This document shows positions 8,126-17,351 of a DNA stretch of 64,000 nucleotides, piece after piece; positions within the stretch are counted from its first letter, which is position 1, and every line of letters begins with the position of its first letter. A program made the position numbers and the translations under genes. This DNA comes from Flavobacterium segetis (lineage in GTDB: Bacteria; Bacteroidota; Bacteroidia; Flavobacteriales; Flavobacteriaceae), in the NCBI RefSeq assembly GCF_900129575.1, contig NZ_FQWE01000010.1, positions 1-64,000 of the forward strand, given 5' to 3'. Under the pieces are notes generated by a model. That model was not told the origin of the DNA. It worked only from the letters and a program-made list of their open reading frames with translations, and searched no databases.

Positions 8126-9082
8126 ATGCTTTACCTAGGATTATTGATTTTGTTTATTGCTCTTGAACTTGTTTATTTCAAAATTGCCGATAAATATAAT
8201 ATTATTGACAAACCCAACGCTAGATCTTCACATACAGCTATCACTATTAGAGGAGGCGGTATATTATTCCCTTTTGCAATAAGTATTGCTTATTTATTAG
8301 GTTACATTTCCTGGCAAATAACAATTGCAGTTGCTTTAGTGGCTGTAATTAGTTTTATTGATGATGTAAAACCCTTGTCTCAATTACCGCGATTTGCATC
8401 GCATGCAATCGCTGTAGGTTTAGTTTTCTTTGATTTACATTTGTTTTCAGAAGCGATTTGGATACTTGTAATCCTATTTGTTTTAATAATAGGATGGATC
8501 AATGCATTCAATTTTATGGATGGAATAAATGGAATAACTGTATTATATTCCCTAATATCCATTGTTACTTTTGCTTTTTTACCAGTTAATCAGACTAGTT
8601 TACCAGTATTAATTACGATGGGTATTTCATGCCTTGTTTTTGGATTATTTAATGTTCGAAAAAAAGCTAAAACATTTGCAGGAGACGTAGGTAGTATCAG
8701 TATGGCTCTTTTCTTAGGATATTTTATGATTAAATCGATTGTAGAGTCAGGGCAGTTTGGTTTTGTCCTGTTTTTTGCTGTGTACGGTATTGATGCAGTC
8801 ATTACTATCGTTAGTCGTTTAGTAAAAAAGGAAAACATTTTTCAACCGCATCGTTCGCATTTATACCAATATTTAGCGAATGAAAAAGGATTTTCTCATG
8901 TCGTAGTTGCTTCACTATATGCTAGTGCCCAATTAATGATTAATATTGTAGTTGTATATATGGATGGGAAAGGATATTTATCTTTAAATGGAGTTGGTTT
9001 GTTCTTATTGCTCTTGACTTTTATTTATTTGATGATTCGTGTAAATATCTTGAGTCAACTCAGTTCTAAATATCAAAAATAA
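8126..9082 (+). CDS. Polytopic phosphoglycosyltransferase, WecA/MraY-like
   Basis: A GT4-type integral membrane enzyme that moves a sugar-1-phosphate from a UDP-sugar to undecaprenyl phosphate. 318 aa with about ten hydrophobic helices. Family landmarks: Asp79-Asp80 (FIDDVKPL), NAFNFMDGINGI at 126-137, FAGDVGS at 184-190 and the loop HRSHLYQYL at 242-250. It could start O-antigen or capsule repeat-unit synthesis. The ATG follows the heptamer array closely. The exact sugar cannot be told. It is followed by a second initiating enzyme of a different fold. Confidence 0.9.
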   Translation: MLYLGLLILFIALELVYFKIADKYNIIDKPNARSSHTAITIRGGGILFPFAISIAYLLGYISWQITIAVALVAVISFIDDVKPLSQLPRFASHAIAVGLVFFDLHLFSEAIWILVILFVLIIGWINAFNFMDGINGITVLYSLISIVTFAFLPVNQTSLPVLITMGISCLVFGLFNVRKKAKTFAGDVGSISMALFLGYFMIKSIVESGQFGFVLFFAVYGIDAVITIVSRLVKKENIFQPHRSHLYQYLANEKGFSHVVVASLYASAQLMINIVVVYMDGKGYLSLNGVGLFLLLLTFIYLMIRVNILSQLSSKYQK

Positions 9083-9132
9083 TTAAGTTTACAGCTAAAA
9101 CTATAAATCGGTGATTAAACATACGCGATTAA

Positions 9133-9699
9133 ATGCAAAAAAGAATATTTGACATTGTTTTCTCCTTCGTTGTTCTTTCTTTATTTTTATGGTTGCTAAT
9201 AATTTCATGGTTTATTGCTGCGATTGACACTAGGACAAACGGGATTTTCACTCAACAGCGAATTGGTCAGCATGGTCGAAAATTTACTATTTTAAAACTT
9301 CGCACCATTAAAAATGACTTGTTATCAGGAAAACAAACTATTTCAAAAATGGGTTTCTTTTTAAGAAAATATAAATTAGACGAGTTGCCGCAACTCCTTA
9401 ATATTTTAAGTGGTAAAATGAGTGTTGTGGGGCCAAGACCAGACTTAGAAGGGTACTATGATTTATTAGAGGGCGAGAGTAAGAAAATAGTACAACTGAA
9501 GCCGGGGCTAACGAGCGCTGCTTCGTTAAAATACATAAACGAAGAAGAAATTCTCAAAAAACAAAATGATCCATTACTTTATAACATGACCGTTATCTTT
9601 CCTGATAAAGTACAAATGAACTTAGCGTATTTTTACAATCATAGTGTTTTTGGTGATTTTAAAATTATACTGAAAACAGTCATAAAGGTTTGGTTTTAA
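9133..9699 (+). CDS. Monotopic phosphoglycosyltransferase (PglC/WcaJ C-terminal type)
   Basis: 188 aa, the minimal catalytic form without the WcaJ N-terminal membrane domain. It starts with the basic KRIFD and a re-entrant hydrophobic helix at about residues 8-31. Then come KLRT at 55-58, DELPQLLN at 83-90 containing the Asp-Glu catalytic dyad known from PglC, GPRPDLEGY at 100-108 and KPGLTS near 123-128. It transfers a phospho-sugar from UDP-sugar to undecaprenyl phosphate. The next two genes fit synthesis of UDP-N,N'-diacetylbacillosamine-like donors, which PglC uses, so this is the better candidate for that sugar. Confidence 0.92.
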   Translation: MQKRIFDIVFSFVVLSLFLWLLIISWFIAAIDTRTNGIFTQQRIGQHGRKFTILKLRTIKNDLLSGKQTISKMGFFLRKYKLDELPQLLNILSGKMSVVGPRPDLEGYYDLLEGESKKIVQLKPGLTSAASLKYINEEEILKKQNDPLLYNMTVIFPDKVQMNLAYFYNHSVFGDFKIILKTVIKVWF

Positions 9700-9800
9700 T
9701 TTAGGAATGATCCTTAAATTACATATAGGTGGAGATTATTAAATTTTCTACCCGCATCTAAATATTATTCTAACGTAAACTATTATTCTATTAAAATCTA

Positions 9801-10934
9801 ATGTCATTTTCTAAAATCTTATTGTCAAGCCCTCACATGGGAGGGGGAGAACTGAAGTACATCCAAGAAGCACTTAATAGTAATTGGACTGCTCCAGAAG
9901 CATCTATTATAGATTTATTTGAAGAGGATTTAGAATGCTATTTGAGAAAAGGTCATGTTACAGCCTTAAATTCAGGTACAGCTGCGATACATCTTGGACT
10001 TATTTTACTAGGCGTCCAACCTGGAGATATAGTAATTTGCCAAACGATGACCTTTTCGGCATCAGCAAATCCAATTTTATATTTAGGCGCAACTCCGGTC
10101 TTTATCGATAGTGAAATCGAAACATATAATTTGTGTCCAATAGCACTTGAGGAAGCAATTTTAGATTGTATTCAATCTGGAAAAAAACCTAAAGCTATAA
10201 TTGCGGTACATTTGTTTGGCACTCCCTACAAAATTACGGAAATAAGAAACGTAGCGGATAAGTATGGAATTCCTATTTTAGAAGATAGTGCTGAAGCATT
10301 AGGTAGCAGTTATAAAGGACAAATGTGTGGAACCTTTGGCGATATTGGTGTTCTTTCATTTAATGACAACAAAATAATTACTACTTCTGGTGGTGGTGCA
10401 CTAATTACTAAAAATAAAAAAGTAAAGGAAAAATCTATTTTCTTAGCAACGCAAGCTAAAGATAAAGCACCGCACTATCAACACAGCGAAATTGGATATA
10501 ATTATCGATTAAGTACTATTTGTGCTGGTATTGGTCGCGGCCAAATGGAAGTTTTAGAGGAACATTTAGTACTTAAAAACATAGTTCACCAGTTTTACAT
10601 TGATTTATTCAAAAGTATAAAGGGAGTAACAGTATATGAGGTTCCAGACGATAATTTTACTTCTAATTATTGGTTAACAACCATAATAATTGATCCGCTA
10701 CAAACTAACGGAATTGATAAAGAAATGTTGCGATTGGCATTATTACAGGCTAATATAGAATCTAGGCCACTTTGGAAACCTTTACACTTGCAGCCAGTAT
10801 TTAATAAATACAAATATTATGGTAGTAATGTGGCTCAAAAACTTTTTGAGGTTGGTCTATGTCTTCCTTCGGGACCCATTCTTTCTAACGCAGACAAAGA
10901 CCGAATACGAAATGTTGTTTTTAATATATTTTAA
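9801..10934 (+). CDS. DegT/DnrJ/EryC1/StrS sugar aminotransferase (PglE-like)
   Basis: PLP-dependent transfer of an amino group to a 4-keto nucleotide sugar. 377 aa. Landmarks: N-SGTAA at 57-62, EDSAEALGS at 161-169 and SFNDNK with the Schiff-base Lys191, followed by a glycine-rich loop. The residue order and the neighbouring PglF/WbpM-type dehydratase support a role like PglE, making a UDP-4-amino-4,6-dideoxy sugar. No acetyltransferase (PglD-like) gene is present in the window. Substrate assignment is inferred from context. Confidence 0.9.
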   Translation: MSFSKILLSSPHMGGGELKYIQEALNSNWTAPEASIIDLFEEDLECYLRKGHVTALNSGTAAIHLGLILLGVQPGDIVICQTMTFSASANPILYLGATPVFIDSEIETYNLCPIALEEAILDCIQSGKKPKAIIAVHLFGTPYKITEIRNVADKYGIPILEDSAEALGSSYKGQMCGTFGDIGVLSFNDNKIITTSGGGALITKNKKVKEKSIFLATQAKDKAPHYQHSEIGYNYRLSTICAGIGRGQMEVLEEHLVLKNIVHQFYIDLFKSIKGVTVYEVPDDNFTSNYWLTTIIIDPLQTNGIDKEMLRLALLQANIESRPLWKPLHLQPVFNKYKYYGSNVAQKLFEVGLCLPSGPILSNADKDRIRNVVFNIF

Positions 10935-11070
10935 TATAATTTTTCTTTGTAATTTTGAACAATAAAGTAGTAGATTCATATTTTTGAGAAATTAATAGAA
11001 ATGCTACGTTTTTATTTACATAAAAGTTACTTTTGATAATCCGAAGAAAAATCTAATTAAATTAAACATT

Positions 11071-13038
11071 TTGATTACCAATAATAAATTTGACTTTTCA
11101 ACTTTTAAACATTTTTTCTTTTCAAGAGAAAATTTAAAATTTAATATCCAAAATTTAGGCTACCTACCTCGATGGCTTATTGTTATTTTTGATTTAGCGA
11201 TTCTTTTACTTGCGTTTTTATTCACTCTAGTTATTTTTAGAGGAACCGGTTTAGATTATATCATTACTACGCACACTATTGTTTTTTCGGTTTGTTTGTT
11301 TACAACTAATATTTTCTTTTTTTGGTTATTTCGAACTTATTCAGGAATTATTAGACACTCTTCTTACATCGATGCTGTCAAGCTGTGTTTTTCTCAGACA
11401 GGTGTTTTCATTATATTCCTTCTTTCTAATTTCATATATGAATTATCTTATGGTGAAAAGGCTTTTTTAAATACGGCTTTCTTCATCAATATAGTACTTT
11501 CTTTTTGCGGTCTATTAATTTATCGAGTGATTATTAAGCAAACTTTCGAGCTTTATTTTTCTGAAATTGGTACTGAAAAATTAATTCGGACTATAATATA
11601 TGGCACGGACGCAAATGCGATCTCAGTCGCAAATGCTTTAAAGTTTGAAACACCAACACGTTTTAAAATTGTAGGTTTCGTTGATAAACAAAATAAAAAC
11701 GCGTCTAAGAGAATGTTAGATTTACCCATTTTAGTGCAAAAGAAAAAATTACCTACACTAATGAGGTCAATAGGTGCGGAAGGTTTGATCATAGCCGATA
11801 AAAGTTTGTCAAAAGAAGAGGAATTGCTTATAATTGATCAATGTCTTGAGTTTAACTATAAAGTGTATCATGTACCTTCAATTACGAATTGGGAAAATCA
11901 AAAAGAGATTTCTCAAAAAGTTCAAACTATTCAAATTGAAGATCTTCTAGAAAGAAAACCAATTGTATTGGATTGTCAGCTAATTTCAAAACAATTAAAA
12001 GATAAGACTATTTTAATAACAGGTGCGGCCGGATCAATCGGAAGTGAAATTGCGCGGCAGGTTTTAGGATTTGACCCAAGCGTAATTATTTTACTAGATC
12101 AAGCTGAAACACCTTTGCATCATTTGAAATTAGAGACTGAAAGTTTTGAGTCATTTACAAAAATAGTAACTGTCGTTGCTGATGTTAGAAATAGAGAAGC
12201 GATGAATAAGGTTTTCAATTCCTATAATCCGCAAGTCGTTTTTCATGCAGCTGCTTATAAACATGTTCCTTTAATGGAAGAAAACCCATCACAGGCAATT
12301 TTGACAAATATTGAGGGGACTAAAATCTTAGCTGATTTAGCCTGCTTGTACAGCGTAAATAAGTTTGTAATGGTTTCAACTGATAAAGCTGTTAATCCCA
12401 GTAATGTCATGGGAGCTAGTAAAAGAATAGCTGAAAAGTATGTTCAGTCATTGCAAGCTAAATGCCTAAAATCGAAAGGCAAAATTTCTACAAAATTTAT
12501 TACCACTCGTTTTGGAAATGTTTTAGGTTCAAATGGTTCCGTTGTTCCATTATTCACAAAACAAATTGCGGCTGGAGGTCCAGTCACCATCACTCACGCT
12601 GATATAATTCGTTATTTTATGACGATTCCTGAGGCCTGTCAATTGGTGCTAGAAGCAGCGGCAATGGGTAACGGTGGTGAAATTTATATTTTTGATATGG
12701 GTAAACCAGTAAAAATTATTGACTTAGCACGTAAGATGATAAAGTTAGCGGGATTTATTCCTGATAAAGACATTCATATAGAAATTGTTGGTTTAAGACC
12801 GGGAGAGAAATTATATGAAGAATTACTGAACGATACGTCAAAAACACTGCCTACTTATCATGAGAAAATCATGATAGCTGAAGATATTCTTGACGACTTT
12901 GATTTATTAAACAATCATATTGAAGACTTAATTAACAAAGCAAATTATTTTGGAAATGACGATATTGTCGCACAGATGAAAAAAATAGTCCCAGAATTCA
13001 GAAGTATGAATTCTGCTTTCGCAATATTGGATAAATAA
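11071..13038 (+). CDS. Membrane nucleoside-diphosphate sugar 4,6-dehydratase (PglF/WbpM-like)
   Basis: 655 aa. The N-terminal part has four hydrophobic helices within about residues 33-165; the middle looks like a CoA-binding/Rossmann-like domain; the C-terminal half is an SDR with GAAGSIG at 318-324. The catalytic region reads STDKAVNPSNVMGASK (S436, M447, K451). The Met in place of the usual Tyr is the known S-M-K triad of large UDP-GlcNAc 4,6-dehydratases. No in-frame ATG exists before residue 215, so the TTG at 11071 is the likely start; it puts YLPRWLIVIFDL in the usual N-terminal position. A terminator follows. It probably makes the UDP-4-keto-6-deoxy sugar used by the aminotransferase upstream. 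Confidence 0.92.
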   Translation: MITNNKFDFSTFKHFFFSRENLKFNIQNLGYLPRWLIVIFDLAILLLAFLFTLVIFRGTGLDYIITTHTIVFSVCLFTTNIFFFWLFRTYSGIIRHSSYIDAVKLCFSQTGVFIIFLLSNFIYELSYGEKAFLNTAFFINIVLSFCGLLIYRVIIKQTFELYFSEIGTEKLIRTIIYGTDANAISVANALKFETPTRFKIVGFVDKQNKNASKRMLDLPILVQKKKLPTLMRSIGAEGLIIADKSLSKEEELLIIDQCLEFNYKVYHVPSITNWENQKEISQKVQTIQIEDLLERKPIVLDCQLISKQLKDKTILITGAAGSIGSEIARQVLGFDPSVIILLDQAETPLHHLKLETESFESFTKIVTVVADVRNREAMNKVFNSYNPQVVFHAAAYKHVPLMEENPSQAILTNIEGTKILADLACLYSVNKFVMVSTDKAVNPSNVMGASKRIAEKYVQSLQAKCLKSKGKISTKFITTRFGNVLGSNGSVVPLFTKQIAAGGPVTITHADIIRYFMTIPEACQLVLEAAAMGNGGEIYIFDMGKPVKIIDLARKMIKLAGFIPDKDIHIEIVGLRPGEKLYEELLNDTSKTLPTYHEKIMIAEDILDDFDLLNNHIEDLINKANYFGNDDIVAQMKKIVPEFRSMNSAFAILDK

Positions 13039-13064
13039 AAAATATTAATTTCGATGCGGTTAAT

Positions 13065-13105
13065 AAAAGTTCCATAAGATTTATCTTCTGGAACTTTTGT
13101 TGTTT
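13065..13105 (+). terminator. Terminator after the PglF-like gene
   Basis: A 10-bp perfect stem AAAAGTTCCA/TGGAACTTTT with a 14-nt loop and a T-rich tail, 27 nt after the stop. It marks the end of the forward polysaccharide run. The remainder of the gap to 13361 shows no gene. Confidence 0.8.
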
Positions 13106-13361
13106 TAAATAGTTGCTATGTTCCTTATTACCATTTTAATTTTGGAGAATTATTTTAAAGGACTTTAAATACTTACTAAGTTAGTACCATTTTCCTATAC
13201 AGCTTAGAAGAATCCAAAAAAAAGCAAATAAATTCGATAAAAGATTTTAAGAATTTATACCTATCCATTCGTAACCTTTCAAAACATAAATCTTATTTTG
13301 CATAAAGATCAACATTCAAAAAGAGGTATTGTATTTAAAGTGATAATGATTTCAATTTCTC

Positions 13362-14102
13362 TTACTCAAATTTGAAAAACTGATTGTTGGCAATTGCTTC
13401 ATTTAAAGGTGTTACATCTTTAAATTGTACTTTTTGATTAAAAGCTGCAATGTGATTATCATGATGAACATCAGAGCCAACGAAGCTATACATATCTTTT
13501 TTTAATAATTGTTCCGCTATTTTCATAATTCCACCACCATAATATCCTACGGTAGCTAATAAATTGAGTTGGAAAAGACAACCTGCTTTAATTAACTTTT
13601 CATATTCATTAAAGTTATTATGATAAAAAAGATAACGTTCGGGATGCGCTAGTACCGGAATATAGCCAGCAACTTGAAGATCAAAAAGAATAGAGTATAA
13701 TTGTATTGGTGCGTTGAGATATGACATTTCTACTAAAACGAAATTATCTTTCAAAGTTAGCAGCTTGTTTTTTTGAAATAATTGAACAAACTGATCATCC
13801 ATTAAATATTCAGCGGCGGCCTTGAATGGAATAGTGGTTTGGTTATTATATAATTGTTGAATGGTTGTATTCAGATTTTTGTCAATATCTTCTGTAGTAT
13901 TATTCCACACGTGCTGGATAACATGAGGTGTAGTGATCAATTGTGCTGTTCCAAAACCAATTAATGCATTTGTAAGTCGCAGTGTATCATCAAAATTTTT
14001 AGCTCCATCATCAATTCCTGGTAAAAGATGAGAATGTATGTCAATAAAATCATCAGGAATGAGATCTTTCAACTGCAATTTAGCCTTAAATAGTGTAAAC
14101 AT
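13362..14102 (-). CDS. PHP-type protein-tyrosine phosphatase, CpsB/CapC/YwqE family
   Basis: A metal-dependent phosphatase that dephosphorylates the BY-kinase controlling capsule or exopolysaccharide length. 246 aa, the family length. PHP motifs: DIHSHLLPGIDDGA at 21-34 (His23, His25), ITTPH near 58-62, VLAHPERY near 152-159 and VGSDVHHDNH near 213-222. It is encoded opposite to the biosynthetic genes. The partner Wza/Wzc-type export and kinase genes are not in this window, so the target must be encoded elsewhere. Confidence 0.92.
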   Translation of the reverse strand: MFTLFKAKLQLKDLIPDDFIDIHSHLLPGIDDGAKNFDDTLRLTNALIGFGTAQLITTPHVIQHVWNNTTEDIDKNLNTTIQQLYNNQTTIPFKAAAEYLMDDQFVQLFQKNKLLTLKDNFVLVEMSYLNAPIQLYSILFDLQVAGYIPVLAHPERYLFYHNNFNEYEKLIKAGCLFQLNLLATVGYYGGGIMKIAEQLLKKDMYSFVGSDVHHDNHIAAFNQKVQFKDVTPLNEAIANNQFFKFE

Positions 14103-14381
14103 TTTGTAAAGGTAAAGAAAGTTACAATTAGTAGCTGCTTTTAGTAGCTTTACTAAAGATATAATTGAAAAGTGCTAGTGTAAAATTATTTTAAAATAAG
14201 AGGAGCGTTTTGATTTCTCTATATTTTATAAGGTTAATAATATAAAATCTTGCTTTTTTTAACATTTGTTTTTTTAACGTTAAAATAACAAAGAAAATTA
14301 GATTTATATTTAGAAAACTATTTGTTTATTAAATATTTATTAATGATTTTTGCTAAATAACTAATTCAAAACTAATTTAAT

Positions 14382-17339
14382 ATGAGATTAAAATTCAAAT
14401 GGATTTTTACGCTAGTACTAGCGTTATCTATGCAGTTTTCTTTCGCACAGGAAAAAACTGTTTCGGGTGTTGTTTCAGACGCAGGCGGACCAGTTCCAGG
14501 AGCTAATGTCGTTGTCAAAGGAACAAAAAATGGTGTTCAAACTGACTTTGACGGAAAATACTCTATCAAAGCGAAGGCGGGAGACGTTTTGGTTGTTTCT
14601 TACATAGGAACTACAAATGTTAATGTTACTGTTGGTGCTTCCAGTGTCATAAATGTGAAATTGGTAAGTTCGTCGCAAAGCCTTGAGGAAGTAGTAATTA
14701 TAGGTTATGGTACACAAAAACGTGCAAAAGTTATACAAGCTAGTAAAGTTATTGATAACAGCGCTATGGAAAATTTAACAGTTTTATCACCACAACAAAT
14801 GTTACAAGGTCAGGCTGCAGGTGTGCAAGTAGTTCAGTCATCTGGAGTTCTTGGAGCTGCAACCGTAGTTAAGATAAGAGGTAATGCTTCTATCACTGCT
14901 GGTGGTAGACCGTTGTACGTGATTGATGGGGTACCGTTGAACGATCTTTCTTTTTCAAATGCTCAAGGAGGACAGGCATTAAATCCGTTATTAGAGATCA
15001 ATCCAAATGATATTGAATCTCAAACTGTCTTGAAAGATGCATCTGCAACTGCTATATACGGTTCTAGAGGTTCTAACGGTGTTATTTTGATTACTACGAA
15101 AAGAGGTAAGAAAAATCAACCAGCTAAGGTAACTTTTGAGCAAACTCTATCGGTAAGCAGAGCTACTGATTTACTAGACATGATGGACGGTACAGAATAT
15201 CGTAAGTTCAAGACATTGAGGGGTGATAATCCTATTAATTTCCTAAGAAACGACTACGATTGGCAAGCTGGTGTAACAAGAGAAGGCGTTTCGAGGGGAA
15301 CAAATTTGTCTATTGCAGGAGGTTCAGACAAGACAACTTACTACATTGGTTTTGGTAGATCTGATCAGCAAGGATTTATCATCGGAAATAAATTAACATC
15401 AACTACCGGTAAGATTAGTATTAATAGTGACATCAGCGATAAAATTAAGGTTGGAGCTAATCTTTCATATAGTGAAGTGGATAATGATAGAGTCGGTTCG
15501 GAAAACAGCACTTTCGCACCATTAACTGCTGCATATTTACAGAGTCCATGGATTTCTCCCTTTGATGCTACTGGGAGCTTAACAAGGCTTGCAGGATTTA
15601 TACCAAATGTCATAGCAATTGAGAAATTTGATACAAATAAGGCAAAAACAACTAGAGCTTTTGGTAATGTTTTCGCTGAGATTGAGCTATTTAAAGATTT
15701 AACATACAAAGCAGATTTTGGTGTTGATAGATTACTACTTGAGCAAAAAGAGCGTTCGTTAAATATTAATACTCCAGGTGGATCAGGTTATTATGCTACA
15801 GGTATTCAAAATAAATATGTTGTAACTAATACTTTGAATTACGAAAAATCAATCAATAAACATTCTTTTTCTGGTATAGTTGGATCAACTTATGAGCAAA
15901 ATGATATAACAAATGCAGCAGTTTCTGCCATAAACTTTGCTTCAGATTTACAGCTGAATGTAATTTCAGGAGCTGAAAAGCAAACTACCACATCATCAAC
16001 GCAGAATTCAAGATTAAATGGTTATTTTGCAAGAGCTACTTATGACTTTGACTCTAAATATCTTTTTGAAGTGTCTGGAAGAAGAGACGGATCATCAAGA
16101 TTTGCTGAAAATAGAAAGTATGGTGAGTTTTGGGCTCTGTCAGGTGGATGGAATATTGTTAATGAGAATTTCATGAGCAACCTTGAATTTATATCTGACT
16201 TAAAGCTAAGGGGCTCGATTGGAACTACAGGAAATGATAGAGTAGGAGATTTTGCTTTCTTTCCACTTTATGCTGGTGGTGTAAATGGGGCTTATAACAA
16301 TAACCCTGGTTTTACAAATACCCAACCTGAAAATACAGATTATCGTTGGGAGCAATCTAAAACTACAAATCTAGGTTTGGATGTTGCGATTCTGAATAAT
16401 AGAATAAGATTGTCTATTGATGCATATTACAAGAAGACTACCGATTTGATTTTAAATATTCCAATTGCAGGATCAAATGGTTTTACTGTAATTGCAGCAA
16501 ATGCAGGCTCTATGGAAAATAAAGGTTTAGAATTTGACTTGTCTACTTTAAATGTTGACACTGAAAATTTTAAATGGAGAACTACATTTAATATATCAAC
16601 TAATAAAAACAAGGTTCTTGAGTTACCAGGGGCTTCTACAGGAGCAGATGGAAATAGATTTATTGCTGGTACTAATCAAAGAGCAATAGAAGGTTATTCA
16701 ATAAATAAGTTTTTTCTAGTGCGATATGTTGGTGTTAATGCGCAAACAGGAAATGCAGAATGGCTTGATATTAACGGTGTCCCTACTACTACACCAAGGG
16801 ATTCTGATAGAGTAATAGTTGGAGATGCAAATCCAGATTTTGCTGGGGGTATTACCAACACATTTAATTATAAAAACTTTGACTTAAATATATTCGCAAA
16901 TTTTAGTTATGGAAACAATATTTTTGTTGATGGTCAAAGATTTACTGATAACTTAGCAAATGATTTTAATAAAACTTCTAAAGTTTTAGATTATTGGACT
17001 ACACCTGGTCAAAATGCTTACACACCGGCTTTAACTAGTACGACTAGAGCAATATTTGCACGTACATCTACCAATCAACTTAAAGATGGTTCGTATTTAA
17101 GAATTAATAATGTAACCTTAGGTTATAATTTAGATTCAAATATTTTTAAAGAATCAAATTTCTTTACTTCGGCTAGAATCTATGTAAGTGCGACAAATCT
17201 TTATACGTTTAAAAGTAAAGAATTGGCAGGAGTAGATCCAGAGACAACGAGCACTGTGGCGAATTTAGGACAGGGAGAAACTTTCTTTACGCCGCCACAA
17301 TCTAAAAATTATTTATTAGGTGTAAAATTAACTTTCTAA
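14382..17339 (+). CDS. SusC/RagA family TonB-dependent outer membrane transporter
   Basis: 985 aa. Signal peptide 1-22 (ending FAQ), then a carboxypeptidase-regulatory-like domain at about 25-95 (VSGVVSDAGGPVPGANVVVKG), the LEEVVIIGYGTQKR segment at 101-114 typical of SusC proteins, a plug domain to about 240 and a beta-barrel ending in LLGVKLTF. It imports oligosaccharides or other polymers with its SusD lipoprotein, encoded 12 nt downstream. No adjacent degradative enzymes or sigma/anti-sigma pair identify a substrate. Confidence 0.95.
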   Translation: MRLKFKWIFTLVLALSMQFSFAQEKTVSGVVSDAGGPVPGANVVVKGTKNGVQTDFDGKYSIKAKAGDVLVVSYIGTTNVNVTVGASSVINVKLVSSSQSLEEVVIIGYGTQKRAKVIQASKVIDNSAMENLTVLSPQQMLQGQAAGVQVVQSSGVLGAATVVKIRGNASITAGGRPLYVIDGVPLNDLSFSNAQGGQALNPLLEINPNDIESQTVLKDASATAIYGSRGSNGVILITTKRGKKNQPAKVTFEQTLSVSRATDLLDMMDGTEYRKFKTLRGDNPINFLRNDYDWQAGVTREGVSRGTNLSIAGGSDKTTYYIGFGRSDQQGFIIGNKLTSTTGKISINSDISDKIKVGANLSYSEVDNDRVGSENSTFAPLTAAYLQSPWISPFDATGSLTRLAGFIPNVIAIEKFDTNKAKTTRAFGNVFAEIELFKDLTYKADFGVDRLLLEQKERSLNINTPGGSGYYATGIQNKYVVTNTLNYEKSINKHSFSGIVGSTYEQNDITNAAVSAINFASDLQLNVISGAEKQTTTSSTQNSRLNGYFARATYDFDSKYLFEVSGRRDGSSRFAENRKYGEFWALSGGWNIVNENFMSNLEFISDLKLRGSIGTTGNDRVGDFAFFPLYAGGVNGAYNNNPGFTNTQPENTDYRWEQSKTTNLGLDVAILNNRIRLSIDAYYKKTTDLILNIPIAGSNGFTVIAANAGSMENKGLEFDLSTLNVDTENFKWRTTFNISTNKNKVLELPGASTGADGNRFIAGTNQRAIEGYSINKFFLVRYVGVNAQTGNAEWLDINGVPTTTPRDSDRVIVGDANPDFAGGITNTFNYKNFDLNIFANFSYGNNIFVDGQRFTDNLANDFNKTSKVLDYWTTPGQNAYTPALTSTTRAIFARTSTNQLKDGSYLRINNVTLGYNLDSNIFKESNFFTSARIYVSATNLYTFKSKELAGVDPETTSTVANLGQGETFFTPPQSKNYLLGVKLTF

Positions 17340-17351
17340 AATAAAATCAAT

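Noticed and set aside
7780..8127. Three overlapping minus-strand frames of LSVIGYR-type repeats
   Set aside because: A 7-bp period keeps several frames open at once and yields 7-residue hydrophobic repeats; an artefact of the repeat.
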